Below are positions 33,092 through 50,863 of a stretch of DNA of 64,000 bases, one piece after another. Position numbers and translations under genes: made by a program. Source of the DNA: Corella eumyota. Taxonomy: Eukaryota > Chordata > Ascidiacea > Phlebobranchia > Corellidae. Positions within the stretch are counted from its first letter, which is position 1. Each line of letters begins with the position of its first letter. Location of the stretch: assembly GCA_963082875.1 (NCBI GenBank), contig OY720099.1, forward strand, positions 1,550,001 to 1,614,000, in the 5' to 3' direction. The notes beneath the pieces are model-generated. The model did not search any database. It saw nothing but the letters and a program-made list of their open reading frames with translations, and had not been told where the DNA came from.

Positions 33092-33947
33092 ATGAGTGGT
33101 TATACTGAAATTCCCTCGAGTGATATAAACAGGCCGTTATTTGGAGTCAGTACGAGAAGGGTAAAATATGTTTTTTCTAAAAATTTTGACAAAGTTTTTT
33201 TACCAAATAGAATTCTAATCTGTTCCAAAAATGTAAAAAACTGCTGTTAAAAAACTGTTAAGGGTCATAATGCTATTTATCACTTTTTGAATACTAACTA
33301 AAAAATAAATTTTACTTTGTCTAAAAAGTAAAAAAAACTAAGTCTTACCTTTATATTTCTACATGATATAATTTTTTGTTGAAGGGACGACTATGCAACT
33401 TGATTACTGGTGCTGTGACGACAGTTCTTGTGGTATTTACTTTTATCTCAGCATTTCTTTCGTTTAAGGGAAGCAATGAAACGCCGCAGGCAATTAACAT
33501 CTTTTTTGCAATCTGCATCGCTTTTATATGTGGATCTCTGTTAGTACTGGTTAGTATATACATTAGAATTATATTTTAAAAATCATTAGTTTTTTAAAGC
33601 AATAGGCCCATGATTTCGACTGCCAACTTTTAAATGTATTCTTAAGTATTGTGTTTTTATATAAAGACAACAATGCAGTATCAAAGATTGAAATAACTTA
33701 AACTGGTAGCTAATTTATTGAGCAGAAATCAGTAGAGTTGAACTATGTGAAATCCAATTTGTTTTTTTAGATCCACTGGTATCGTCAAGGTGATTTAAAC
33801 CCAAAATTTCGCAAAATGATCTATTACAATTCAATTATGATTATACTCTTATGCCTGTGTGCAAACCTTTATTTTCATTGTAAAACATTCCGAGGATGTC
33901 GCGTGAAAAAAGACAACACGACAGTTACAACTCCTGTTGCAACCTAA
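33092..33947 (+). CDS. TMEM243: TMEM243 (MM-TRAG) small membrane protein, 136 aa
   Basis: Small conserved four-helix membrane protein of unknown function. Three exons: 33092-33160, 33385-33549, 33771-33947, all phase 0. Hallmarks shared with human TMEM243 (118 aa): NRPLFG near the N-terminus, NIFFAICIA in the middle, and WYRQGDLNPKFRKMIYY followed by CANLYFH. The C-terminus is about 20 residues longer, with a polar tail TTVTTPVAT. Third gene of the TTK-POLG-TMEM243 row; its 3' end nearly meets the convergent GUF1. Confidence 0.92.
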
Positions 33948-33995
33948 TAATTAGACCTCAGAATTTAAGTTGATATTTTTTCTTTTCGCAGCAAT

Positions 33996-34001
33996 ATTAA
34001 A
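33996..34001 (+). terminator. Poly(A) signal ATTAAA of TMEM243
   Basis: First canonical-type signal downstream of TTK, POLG and TMEM243 together, 49 nt after the TMEM243 stop and before the GUF1 stop at 34022. Confidence 0.45.
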
Positions 34002-34021
34002 ACATCACTGTGACTTAATAT

Positions 34022-37000
34022 TTAGTTTTCTTTAATAAGTTTGATAAATAGATTATGGGGCAAATGTACTATAGAGGTTTCTTTAATTTTTTTCTTATGA
34101 TCGGAGTGCCTTTTCAGTAGTTTTAGTTTCCTCGAGTAATCTCCACCAGACTGAAAAAAAACAGTATTTTAATTCTTACCTTATATTGAAGATATTTATT
34201 CGTTTAACATCATTTATTTCAGTATTTTGAATTTCTTTTTTCGTTCGTTATAAACTTTTAAAATCAAAAAAAATTTACTTACACATTTTGCCAAGACATC
34301 TTTTTTGACAGCTTTAATTCTAAACACAAATATTATTTATTTATTTATTGTTTATTTTATTAATTTAAAAAATAAAATGTTGATTTTTGTAAAAATAAAA
34401 ATGTTTACGTTGCTCTTGCTATGATCTTTGTGTTAACTGCTCCTTGAATAGGAATAGAAAATACAGTTGGCGGAATCAATTCTTTTAAACGCTGACATCT
34501 TTTTACGGCAATATCTCGAGCTTTTTCTATCGTGCAAACTGTGGACAAACATTTAATGTATCAATGCAAAATATATTATTTCTCTTTATTATATTTGTTT
34601 TTTATTTTAGTAAAAGGTTATTTAAGACAGTGTTTTACTAATATACGTACATTATAAAATTAAGTATTTTTTGTTATTATTTATTCTTAATAGATAAGGA
34701 CAGCTTTTTTGGCCTAAACATAAAGTAACATTTGTTACCTTGACCCAGTCTTGAGTTGACTTAGGCAGTTAAAAATAATATTAACCAATTTGCGTGTTTT
34801 TTGGAATAGCAGGAGTCAAGTCATTTAAAGTTACTCAAAAATGTCATACTATTAAAGCAGTGTAAATCTTACTTAGTGAGAGTTCATGGGCAATGTTTCC
34901 GTTTAATAAGAATTCAACTTTCACCAAATCAGCATTTTGATAATCAGCTTCCTCATAATCAAAACTAAAATTAAATTTTAATGACTATTTAATGTATTTT
35001 TAATACCGTATGTAATGTACACTTAAGAAAAAAAGCACAGTTAATAATGCTAATCTAATAATAATGTAATTAATAGAACATGCTTACAATAAAGTTACTT
35101 GATTTCTAAACAATACATAAAAGTTAAGTTAAAACTACTTTAGGTAAACACACAAAATGTAGCCAGTAAACTAAACTTATAATAATTTAATTAATGGCAA
35201 ATGCTTGCAACTAAGTTATTGGATTTCTAATAGTTTAAATAAATTTTAGTTATCAGACCTACCTTGCAAAACCTGATGTGACACCTTTAAGTTCATCATA
35301 AAAATTGACAACTATTTCATGTAATGGAAACTTGTATTGCAACATTATTCTTGTGTCACTTATACTACTATAACTTATTTCGACCCCATCTTTTCGCTAA
35401 AAAAATAACAGCAGTTAGAAATATTTTTTAAAACAAGTGTTTCAACTCTGTAGTAATTGGCTTGCATAAAAACACCAAGGTCGATGTCATGTTTTTTAAA
35501 GACTTAAGCTTTGAGGATTAATTCCCACTGCTGCCATGTCATTAAAAGACTTAAGCTAAGTAGTTTAAACACTACGGCTGTGATGTTATTATAAGGTATG
35601 GAGTACAGAGTTCGATTCTCACGGCTGTGATGTTATTATAAGGTATGGAGTACAGGGTTCGATTCTCACGGCTGTGATGTTATTATAAGGTATGGAGTAC
35701 AGGGTTCGATTCTCACTGCTGTCATGTCATTATAATATCTGGGGGTACAGGGTTCGATTCCCATTGCAGGAATGTCTTATTGAGATAACAATTTTATTAA
35801 ATCTTGTTTTTACATCACACAGTAAACCAATTTCTTTATAGAACTTTGTTGGTGAAATAATCGTTCCCAAAACCATCGGTTGTTGATAACATTCTACTTC
35901 TTTCGGATCAGGAAATTGCCGAGGTGAAGTTATGAGTATTTCTGTCGGTTCTTTAATTCCTTTCTTGCGATTTGGCTTAAGTACAGCTGGCAAATACATG
36001 GTAAATAAAGGCAAATTTAAAGGTAATAAATATATATTTTTTTGATATGATCAAAACATAAAAAAAAATTATTTAAAACCAAACCCTAACAAAAATAAAA
36101 AAAATTGAACAAACTACAAAATAAATAAACCAAGATTAACAAATTAAAAATGGCATTTTTTTATGCACAAGATTATTCTAATTTATTTTAAATATTAGCT
36201 TACCTTTAAAAGGAACGTTTGGATTAGTCATTATAACTGGGGCATCATATTCTTGTTCCAACCTCTGTCTAAATACCTCCATGTGAAGTAAACCGAGAAA
36301 CCCAATCCTAAAGCCAGCTCCTACAACCATAATGGTTAAATTTTCTTGCTTATTTTAAACTATAAAAATGTTTGAACTACTTAGTTATCAGTGTCAGAAA
36401 AAAATTAAGGCCGTAAAGTTAAGTACAAGAGAGAATTAGGTAAAACCTCAAGGTACGAAGAAGAATAAGCCAGAACTGTAAGGTATGAGAGGGAATAAGC
36501 AAGGACTGTAAAGTATAAGAGAGAACTAGCAAGAACTGTAAAGTACGAGAGAGAATTAGGTAGGACTGTAAAGTATGAGAGAGAATAAGCAAGGACTGTA
36601 GGGTATGAGAGAGAATTAGCAAGGGCTGTAAAGTACAAGAGAAAATTGGCGAGGACCATATGGTAAAATAAATTTGAATTTTTCTTGATTTTATTAAACT
36701 AAACTTACCCAATACACCTCTTGATACAAACTCCACCGTCACACTTCGGTCATTTAAAACCAAACGATCAAGTGCAGACTTTAAACTTTCATATTTAGAC
36801 TGATCTTGTGAGAACATATCACCAAACACAAAAGGTCTTGGTTTAGTAAATCCAGGCAAAGATGAAACAGGTTTATTCGGGTGAAATAAAGTGTCGCCTA
36901 TTTGGGCTTCTGATGTGGTTTTCATACCACAAACAATATAACCAACTTGCCCTAAAAATTAAATAATTTTTTAATTGGAACAATTATTAAAGATTTAACA

Positions 37001-39345
37001 TTAGTAAGGGTTATCAATAGTTTATTTAATTATGATCTTTGTTTTGCCAAAGCAAAGAAATAAGATTTTGCAAGCTAAAATATGGTTATCTGTTTATCAA
37101 ATTAGATAACAAAACAGGTACTTTAAATTTTCTTAGGCCCAAGGTTAATAGAATAACTTTTCATCTTTTAACAAAAAAAATAGACTACAACATAAACATA
37201 CCTGCATATAAAACCCCTGTTTTTTCCCTTGAAGGCCTCAAAATCCCAACTTCTTTTGCCTCATAAGAAGTACTTCCTTTATCTTTTCTTGATTTCAAAA
37301 ATTCAGAAGTTATAATATCCCCATTTCGTAATGTGCCATCTAGTAAAGCAACATTAGCTATAACTCCTCTGTATTGTTCATGGGTTGAATCAAATAATAA
37401 AGCTTTAAGGTTTTCATTTGGATCACACAAATTCGAGTCTTTGGCATTGGGAGAGGGTAAACGTTCTACAATGGCCTTTAACAAACAAAAGGATGGTTTT
37501 TTTGCACATTTTATGTAATGAACACCTATATATACTTATATTATTGAATAAAACTAAGTTAAGTATTTTATTATTTTATGTTACATAGAAGGTTATGTTT
37601 AGTAAGATAGTATAAACTTTAAATATTTTAGCTGCTAATGGCTTTAAGTAATTATAGCTAATATTATAAAATATGTATTTTTATACCTTTAATACTTGAT
37701 CAATATTAGTTCCATATTTAGCGGAAATAGATAAAACATGATCAGGATTTATATCAAGTAATCTTCTCATTTCTTCCTTTACTTTTTCAACATTTGCTGA
37801 TTTTAAATCAATTTTGTTAATAACAGGAATAACTTGAAGATCATGCTGAAACATTTACAAATCAATATTTATGTAAATTTTAATTTTAAAACAAGTAATA
37901 ATGTTTAAAAAGTTTATGCCAAAGAGATAGATAACAAAATGGTAAATGACCAATTATATGGCTTGGCAAAATTTTACAAGTATATGATATTTATATAATA
38001 AAGTTAATATATAAACCACTACAGTAAGATGCATAATCACTTAAAAGCTAGGTACTTCGGCAATCAGGTATTATGAAATAAAATAAGACATAACATACTA
38101 TACAGCTTACCAGAAAATTACAAATTTTTTACCTTTAATTTTATAATTAGTCTAAAGTATAATACAAACCTCCATAGTAATATAAAAGTTGGCCAATGTT
38201 TGAGCTTGGATGCCTTGAGTAGCATCCACAATAAGTAAAACTCCTTGGCAAGCTGCAAGAGATCGAGCCACCTCGTAACTGAAATCTACATGACCCTGTT
38301 TTAATGCTGACATATTAAAATGTTTGTGTTGAAAAAATATTAAAATATGTCTACTTTTAATTAAGGCAGTCTTTTATATAAAATCAGGCTATAATAATAC
38401 CAGTCGGCGATCGGCATTTTAGTTGTAATAATATGGTTGCAACTCCTTACTAATATTTGCCCACAATTATTTATTCATGCACCACAAACAGCAGTTTTAG
38501 TTATTTTAACAGCTTATAAATTGGACATACATATATGTATCGTCTACTAAGCCCCATTATATTTGGATATATATGAATTAAGTTAACAAGGTATAGTTAA
38601 GCCATAATTTTATTTCATACCCCAATATCATTTAGTTTTTAAACAATATTAAAAAGTTTATAAAGTTAAAATTTTTATTACCGGTGTATCGATAAGATTA
38701 AGCAAGTATTCCTCGCCATTATAATTATAAACAATTGAAGCAGTTTGTGCTTTAACAGTAATACCACGTTCCCTCTCAACAGGAAGACTGTCCAACACTT
38801 GCTTGTTGTCCTGAGATTTAGGAATAGAACCCGTCACTAAATTAATATGATGGTTGTTGTATTATTGAACAATATAGTTCTTGTAACTATATTATACTAT
38901 ATATACTTTACTTTTGGATATATGGTGCCAATAATAATATTATCTTATCAAAAATATACAAACCATTTTTATTATATGCTAGTTTTTTTTACCAAACCCT
39001 CTTAATTTTCTTAAAAATATAGCAATAAGAAATACACTAAAACTTGTGTACCTACTGCAACATAACAAATTTTTAATCTATTGGCTATTGATCAAAACAA
39101 GTAAAAAACTAAAAAAATATCTAACCTTCTAACATTCGATCTGCAACTGTACTTTTTCCATGATCAATGTGTGCAACAATCCCAAAATTTCTAATCTTTT
39201 CGGGAGGAAAATCACTTAAATTTATCGGTTTTGGGTTAATGTCTTTGGAGCACGAAATCCTGGAGACCCTAAATTTTCGATGGATTGATTTTTGAAAAAC
39301 ATTTTTTTGGAACAAATATAATGCCTTTCTAATAGAATAAGACAT
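34022..39345 (-). CDS. GUF1: GUF1, mitochondrial EF4/LepA translation GTPase, 13 exons
   Basis: Ribosome-bound GTPase of the LepA/EF4 family in mitochondria. Start chosen at 39345 ([20 protein letters not shown]), a good targeting peptide; an upstream in-frame Met exists. Exons: 39126-39345, 38682-38836, 38170-38295, 37687-37845, 37202-37475, 36709-36951, 36204-36320, 35814-35986, 35273-35396, 34873-34964, 34409-34538, 34283-34319, 34022-34150; about 660 aa (human 669). G1 [10 protein letters not shown]2 [13 protein letters not shown]3 DTPGHVDF split by an intron, G4 NKID, G5 SAK; EFG-like domains; LepA-specific C-terminal domain ending [17 protein letters not shown] and FIKLIKEN. Introns hold the 47-bp and 30-bp tandem arrays. 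Convergent with TMEM243. Confidence 0.95.
34690..34765 (-). repeat. tRNA-derived SINE, family A, tail fragment
   Basis: Minus-strand tail segment (GCCTAAACATAAAGTAAC and CCCAGTCTTGAGTTG) in GUF1 intron 10; no head. Confidence 0.6.
35500..35775. repeat. 47-bp tandem array built on a SINE B-box
   Basis: Units begin at 35574, 35621, 35668, 35715 and 35763, i.e. periods 47, 47, 47 and 48. Each unit contains GGTATGGAGTACAG followed by a Pol III B-box-like GGTTCGATTCTCAC. A degenerate unit lies to the left (35515-35573). The array ends about 40 bp from the GUF1 exon at 35814. Confidence 0.9.
36405..36665. repeat. 30-bp minisatellite in a GUF1 intron
   Basis: About eight copies of an ACTGTAAAGTATGAGAGAGA + ATTAGCAAGG unit. 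Because the period is a multiple of 3 the minus strand stays open and gives false repetitive reading frames. Lies just downstream (gene sense) of the exon at 36709-36951. Confidence 0.9.
38395..38570 (-). repeat. 180-bp dispersed repeat, good copy
   Basis: Copy in GUF1 intron 2 with the shared core: ATGGTTGCAACTCC, CACCACAAACAGCAGTTTTA, CTTATAAATTGGACATACAT and CTACTAAGCCCCATTATAT. Similar copies at 12840-13015 and 45925-46095. Confidence 0.7.
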
Positions 39346-40156
39346 CCCTACACCTGAATTGGAAAGGTATAAAGCTGTTAACAACATTAAAATTTTAATA
39401 AAGAAACAAATATATAGACTCAAAATAATTCCGAAGAAGTCCAAAGAATAAAATACTTTTAAATACTCGCGTAAATACAGCAAAATTGATGTGAGTAATT
39501 TAGAAGTTTGAGATTTATCGAAAAATTTGTTTTAAACGACAGCAAATGAATAACAATATGCTATAATAACTGTTTTAACTAAAATGTTAAAATTACACAT
39601 ATAAGAATGATGGTAAAATAAAATACAAAAAACAGTGATCGTAAAATTACAGGCAGGATAGATCAAAATCAATTTAAACAGCTAGTTTATATACTTGTGG
39701 AAATTAGGTTCAAAACATAATTAAATAAATTTAAAACCTATTTAAAAACAGCTTTTAATTAAAATATTAAAATATTGAGTCAATTTTTCAGTAAACTAGA
39801 AATTAAGAGTTTTAAAGTTTGTGGTAAATGAACTAAAGAATTTGCATATATAATTACAAACAAGGTATTTCCATGTACATAATAACTAATAAGGTATGTA
39901 GTGATAGAATTACAAATTTAAAAATTAAAATTAACAGCCTTTGAGAGTAGTAAAAAATCAATCTAAATTGCGTTAGTTTTAAAGCTAAGTTGCTTCGGTG
40001 AAATTTAAAAATTGACAAGATATTGCAGCGCAAATAAAACTAAAAAACAAAGGGCAATAAAACATCCACTTAAGAGCATATACAAACAGATGGCAATTTA
40101 ACCAAGATAAAATACTAAAAATTCAGTGTCTTTAAAAAGGAATACGACACTAAGTC
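39346..40156. other. Intergenic: GUF1 promoter and TPCN2 3' UTR
   Basis: 811 bp, AT-rich, between two minus-strand genes. No repeat or extra ORF recognised, and no clear minus-strand AATAAA in the first part of the presumed TPCN2 3' UTR. Confidence 0.45.
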
Positions 40157-46676
<6,520 letters not shown>

Positions 46677-47586
46677 GCCATAAAAATGATAAAACTTGAA
46701 GAAGAATAAATATTAATCAGCACATTTTGAAGCCTTTATATAAGTTTAACAAAATGCGCTAAAACACAATAAAAAATTAGGTTATAGTAATTTATTGAAA
46801 TTTTTTATTTATATTTTATAAATTACGTATTTACAAATGACTTTTTTGCTTTTGGCATATAATAAACGTTTTGGTATCTTTAAACGTTTAAACGGCTAAA
46901 TCTTTAGCACCTATTTAAGGTTGACCAGACTAATTTAAAACAAAACTCTGACGTTCACAGTTTGCAGACAATAAGTGTAAAAATTTATAACGTTTTATTG
47001 AATGACATCATTTTGCATTACATCGTAAGAAAAGGCGGAGTTAACGGAGAGGCGCGGAAAGAATTATTCCGCTATCTAAAGTGTGCGGAAAAGTATAGTT
47101 TTGATTTTTCTATGGATTAAAACTCCAAGCAATTTTTTTTAAATATAAAAAAGTAGGTAAGACTATAAAGCATAAAAAATAGTTAATAATATGTTATTAA
47201 ACATCACAACGACAGTGACAATATAATAAAAATTTTGGTTATAAAATTTAGCTAAAAAATTTTTCTGCCCAATATGTCAAACATTTCTTGAAATACAAAG
47301 GAAGAGCGTGCTATTTTAGAACTACAATAGCTGCAAAATGCTTTGTTTTAACAGTAAATTTGACATATCCTTGTCCAGAAAAGACAAAAAAATACAAATT
47401 TTGACGTAGTGGCCACAACTATTGCGTGTAATTGCTGCAAAAAACTTACAAAATTCTTTGAAAATTGGTAATAATATTTAATATGTAATAATCACATATG
47501 TCACATTAATAGTAGCTAAAAAAGGGTTAAAGGGCTATAAAACAGAATCTTTTTGGGACTTTTTGGTATGTTACTATATTAAAAAT
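46677..47586. other. Divergent intergenic region TPCN2 / astacin 1
   Basis: 910 bp that should hold both promoters. A block at 47299-47345 (GGAAGAGCGTGCTATTTTAG and ACTACAATAGCTGCAAAATG) recurs upstream of the second astacin gene at about 50573-50620, so it belongs to the astacin promoter. Confidence 0.5.
47299..47345 (+). promoter_or_regulatory. Upstream block shared by the two astacin genes
   Basis: Similar to 50573-50620; both lie about 240-290 bp before the start codons. Conservation outside the exons suggests a shared promoter element, or simply a young duplication. Confidence 0.4.
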
Positions 47587-49693
47587 ATGGTTAGCAACTT
47601 ATTAAAAATGTTAGTGTTTTTCTGGGCAGTAATAGTGCTGTCTACAACGTATTCTGGTGAGTATAAATATTTAACTTTAAAAACTATATGAAATTGTAAT
47701 AAAATGCAAGTAACATTTTGTAAGCTTAACCAATATAGTTTTAAATTGTAATTTATTTGTTCAGGTGCTGTAAGCGTAATATCAGAGGACGAAATAAAAA
47801 CTTTGGAACAAGAAATTGTTTCTTTAATAAAAGGAAAAATCAATGGTAACTTACATTACTTAAAAATAATAATATTTACACTGTTAAATATATAAACTTT
47901 TTTTATATTAAACAGAAGAAAGTGAGCAGGAAAAATGCAAGTTTTCAGATCCCAACGATCTTTCATGGAACCTGATTGAAGCCAAGTCTTCATATGAAGT
48001 TAACCAATGCTACGGTAATGAAACAGATCTTGGCTTTTCACTTTATTAAACATAATTAAATATAAGTAATAATTATAACCCTTTACAACAGAGCCAAACG
48101 AGAAAGAATGCGAACCGTTTGATTACACGAAATGTACAGAGCACTGTGTGGCTGGGTATAAAGTGGACAAGAATGGCTGCACATTAAGTTGTGATTGCCA
48201 GGAAGAAGGAACGATGGAAAGTGACATTATGTTAGACAGTAAGTTACATTACCATTTAAAAATTCTAAAAATAAACACTTTTTTTATAAATAGTGTTACC
48301 AAATAAGGGCTTACATCATACAAGTTTTTACAACAGTATAATTTTTAATGATATTTTTTTAGAGAATGACGTAGCAATGTTGACTTCGATGGAAAGCGAC
48401 GAAGGATTGAGAGCTGCATCAAGATTTAAACAAAGATGGACAACCATTCCCCAAGATGATGGAACATACTTAGTTCCATACCATCTTGCTGACTCAATCA
48501 GTACGTTAATTTATTACACGCAACTATATATCGTAACGTAAAGCTAGTTTTAAAAGACTAATACAACAATATGGTTCTTAATTTAGAAAACAACCGACGT
48601 GCAATAGTTGCAATTTCAAGAGCGATCAAGCAATACAGGATCCATACTTGCCTCCGATTTAAGCCAAGAAGAAACGAGAAAGATTACATCGAATTCTTCG
48701 TCGGGAGAGGATGTTACTCTTACGTAGGACGCCGTGGAGGAAAACAACCGGTAATCAAATTAATTAATATTCTAATACAGGACTTCTAAAAGCAGTTACT
48801 ATTAAAACAATGTTGGTCGCCATAAGGTTGCAACCCAATTTTAGGACACCACGACCGGTGATTTTTATGATATTTTTTTAAATTTGTGTTTTGGTATTCC
48901 AGTTATCTTTAGGCCGAGGTTGTGCAATGTATGGGACAGTTATGCACGAGATGATGCACGCCATGGGATTCTGGCACGAACATGCTAGACCTGATCGTGA
49001 TACTGCAGTAAAGATCAACTTTGAGAATATCCATCCAAGTAAGTAAAAGATTCAGAGTATTAATACAAGATACATAACATTACAACATATAGTAGCTCTG
49101 TATAGACTACCGTTTTTTTCCAACCAAACATAGTATTTGTTAAAATGCTTTAGCTATTAAAATAAGGCTATGATATAAACGCAGTGGGAATCGAACTTAA
49201 GACATCGTGCACCAAACTGTTTAATATTTAATTGTTGTTTTCTTTTAGGAGATAGACGCAACTTCAAAAAACAACCTTCGCATCTTGTTGATTCTTTGGG
49301 TTCAGCCTATGATGTTGAATCTATAATGCAATATGGTGGATTCTTCTACAGTAGCAACAAAAAACCGACCATCATAAACCTGTTAGTTTATATGATAAAT
49401 TTAAAAATATATTATGTATTACCGATTTAAAAATAAGTGTAAAATAATCAAAAAAATGGCAGGAATGGCAAATATAAAGTTAATCTTATTTCTGATATTG
49501 CTTATGCTTTTTTTAAAGCTCAAAATTTTTTTTCTGCAATATATGTCCAATAAAATCGTATAGTTTTTACTTTATAGTTTTATGTTGTATTCCTAGGAGA
49601 AGTAATGAACCGGTGGTTTATCAACGCAATGCTTTCTCTAAAGAGGATATCAAGCAGTTGAACAAAATGTACAACTGCAAGAGCTACTTGTAA
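47587..49693 (+). CDS. Secreted astacin metalloprotease with antistasin-like module (copy 1), 354 aa
   Basis: Zinc endopeptidase of the astacin family (M12A). Nine exons: 47587-47656, 47765-47845, 47916-48014, 48092-48238, 48363-48500, 48587-48750, 48903-49038, 49249-49381, 49597-49693; 355 codons including stop. Signal peptide 1-23. An acidic propeptide-like region, then a six-cysteine module (Cys90, 98, 102, 113, 117, 119) with [12 protein letters not shown] spacing like antistasin. The catalytic domain starts near 135; zinc motif [13 protein letters not shown] with His248, His252, His258 and Glu249; Met-turn SIMQY with Met305 and Tyr307 (Gln where most family members have His). No CUB, EGF or other C-terminal domain follows. 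An intron lies in the 3' UTR a few nt after the stop. Tandem partner at 50864. Confidence 0.9.
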
Positions 49694-49697
49694 AATG

Positions 49698-49806
49698 TAA
49701 GCCCTGATATTAAAGTTGTACTATGGCATATGCAGGTTAATATCTTATACTTATATTGTGGTTAAAAATGTTATTTTAATTTTGAACTGTCGCTTGTATG
49801 CTTAGA
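49698..49806 (+). other. 3' UTR intron of astacin copy 1
   Basis: Donor GTAAGCC four nt after the stop codon and acceptor AG at about 49805-49806. The homologous donor (GTAAGCC after TAAAAC) and acceptor (T-rich, AG at about 53037-53038) exist in copy 2, so the intron predates the duplication. Confidence 0.6.
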
Positions 49807-49881
49807 AAAAGATGACCCTGCGAATGATCGACGACAATGAACCGAAAACGACCATGATTTTACCATTTTTCATTTTTATGT

Positions 49882-49887
49882 AATAAA
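49882..49887 (+). terminator. Poly(A) signal of astacin copy 1
   Basis: AATAAA in ATGTAATAAAGAATCACA, about 190 nt after the stop in genomic distance. Confidence 0.65.
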
Positions 49888-50863
49888 GAATCACACATTA
49901 ATATTTGTTTGATTGTTTTTCTTGATTAAATGTTGTAAATTTAAGGCAAAAGCAGTTCAGTTGGTTCAATTTTTTACAAGTTGGCTTATTAAGCTAATAT
50001 ACAGTAGACTGTATAAAACATGTACATGTAATAAATACAAAAAATTTACTCGAAGCTAGTAATATGCTGGCATAGTTTAGTTCTAATAAACTACATACAA
50101 ACATAAAAAAAATTTAATTATTTTTTTAATTCAAATCTTTTATAAGTAACTATTACGTATAGATCGGTGCATTTTTAATAGATAATGACTAAACTCAACG
50201 CATAATATTCAAGATTTTTTGCATAATAAACGTAAGTTTTATTAACTAAAATACCTCTGCTCTTAACAAAAAAATTAAAGTTAAATCTAAAGACTCAGAA
50301 AAATTTATAGATGTAACATCATTTTAAGTTTGTGAAAAACTATATTGTCCACGAACCAAATTGGTTTATGCCAATATATATAAAATAATATACTGTTTGG
50401 GAACTTCAGTAATGCAACGTAACAATTAAGAACAACAACGTTGCTCTGTATAATGTTGCTTAGTCATGTAATAAAACGACATTTAAAATATTGCTAAATT
50501 GCGTTTATTTTTAAATTACACTTATAATTCTGTCATTTGAAATTAAGCTGTCATTTAATGTTTAAAGTAAAAAGGAAGAGTGTGTTTTGAAACTACAAAT
50601 ACTACAAAAATGCTTCGGGTTTAGCATTTAGATGGACATTTCCTTTTTTAAAATGAAAATCGACGGTAACTGCAACTGCAGTTTTAACAAACACTGCGCT
50701 TTTTTGCTGAAAATTTTTTAATTTCCCTTAAAAACAAGTCGACTAAGATAAATAAAAACACCCTAACTGACATATCCTGCAGAAATAAATGCTAAAAAAG
50801 GGCGAAACATCTATAAAACAGCAGCTCTCTAAGCTTTTTTGTTGTGTTACTAGATTTGGAAAT

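Larger units (their letters stand above)
49694..50863. other. Intergenic between the astacin copies
   Basis: Contains the 3' UTR of copy 1 (intron about 49698-49806, AATAAA at 49882-49887) and the promoter of copy 2. The rest is AT-rich. No other gene seen. Confidence 0.55.

Noticed and set aside
35574-35763. CRISPR-like regular array
   Set aside because: Units are contiguous tandem repeats with no unique spacers, in an animal intron.
36405-36925. Repetitive Leu/Ser/Thr/Tyr reading frames on the minus strand
   Set aside because: They are a readout of the 30-bp minisatellite (a multiple of 3) running on from a real GUF1 exon; no independent gene.
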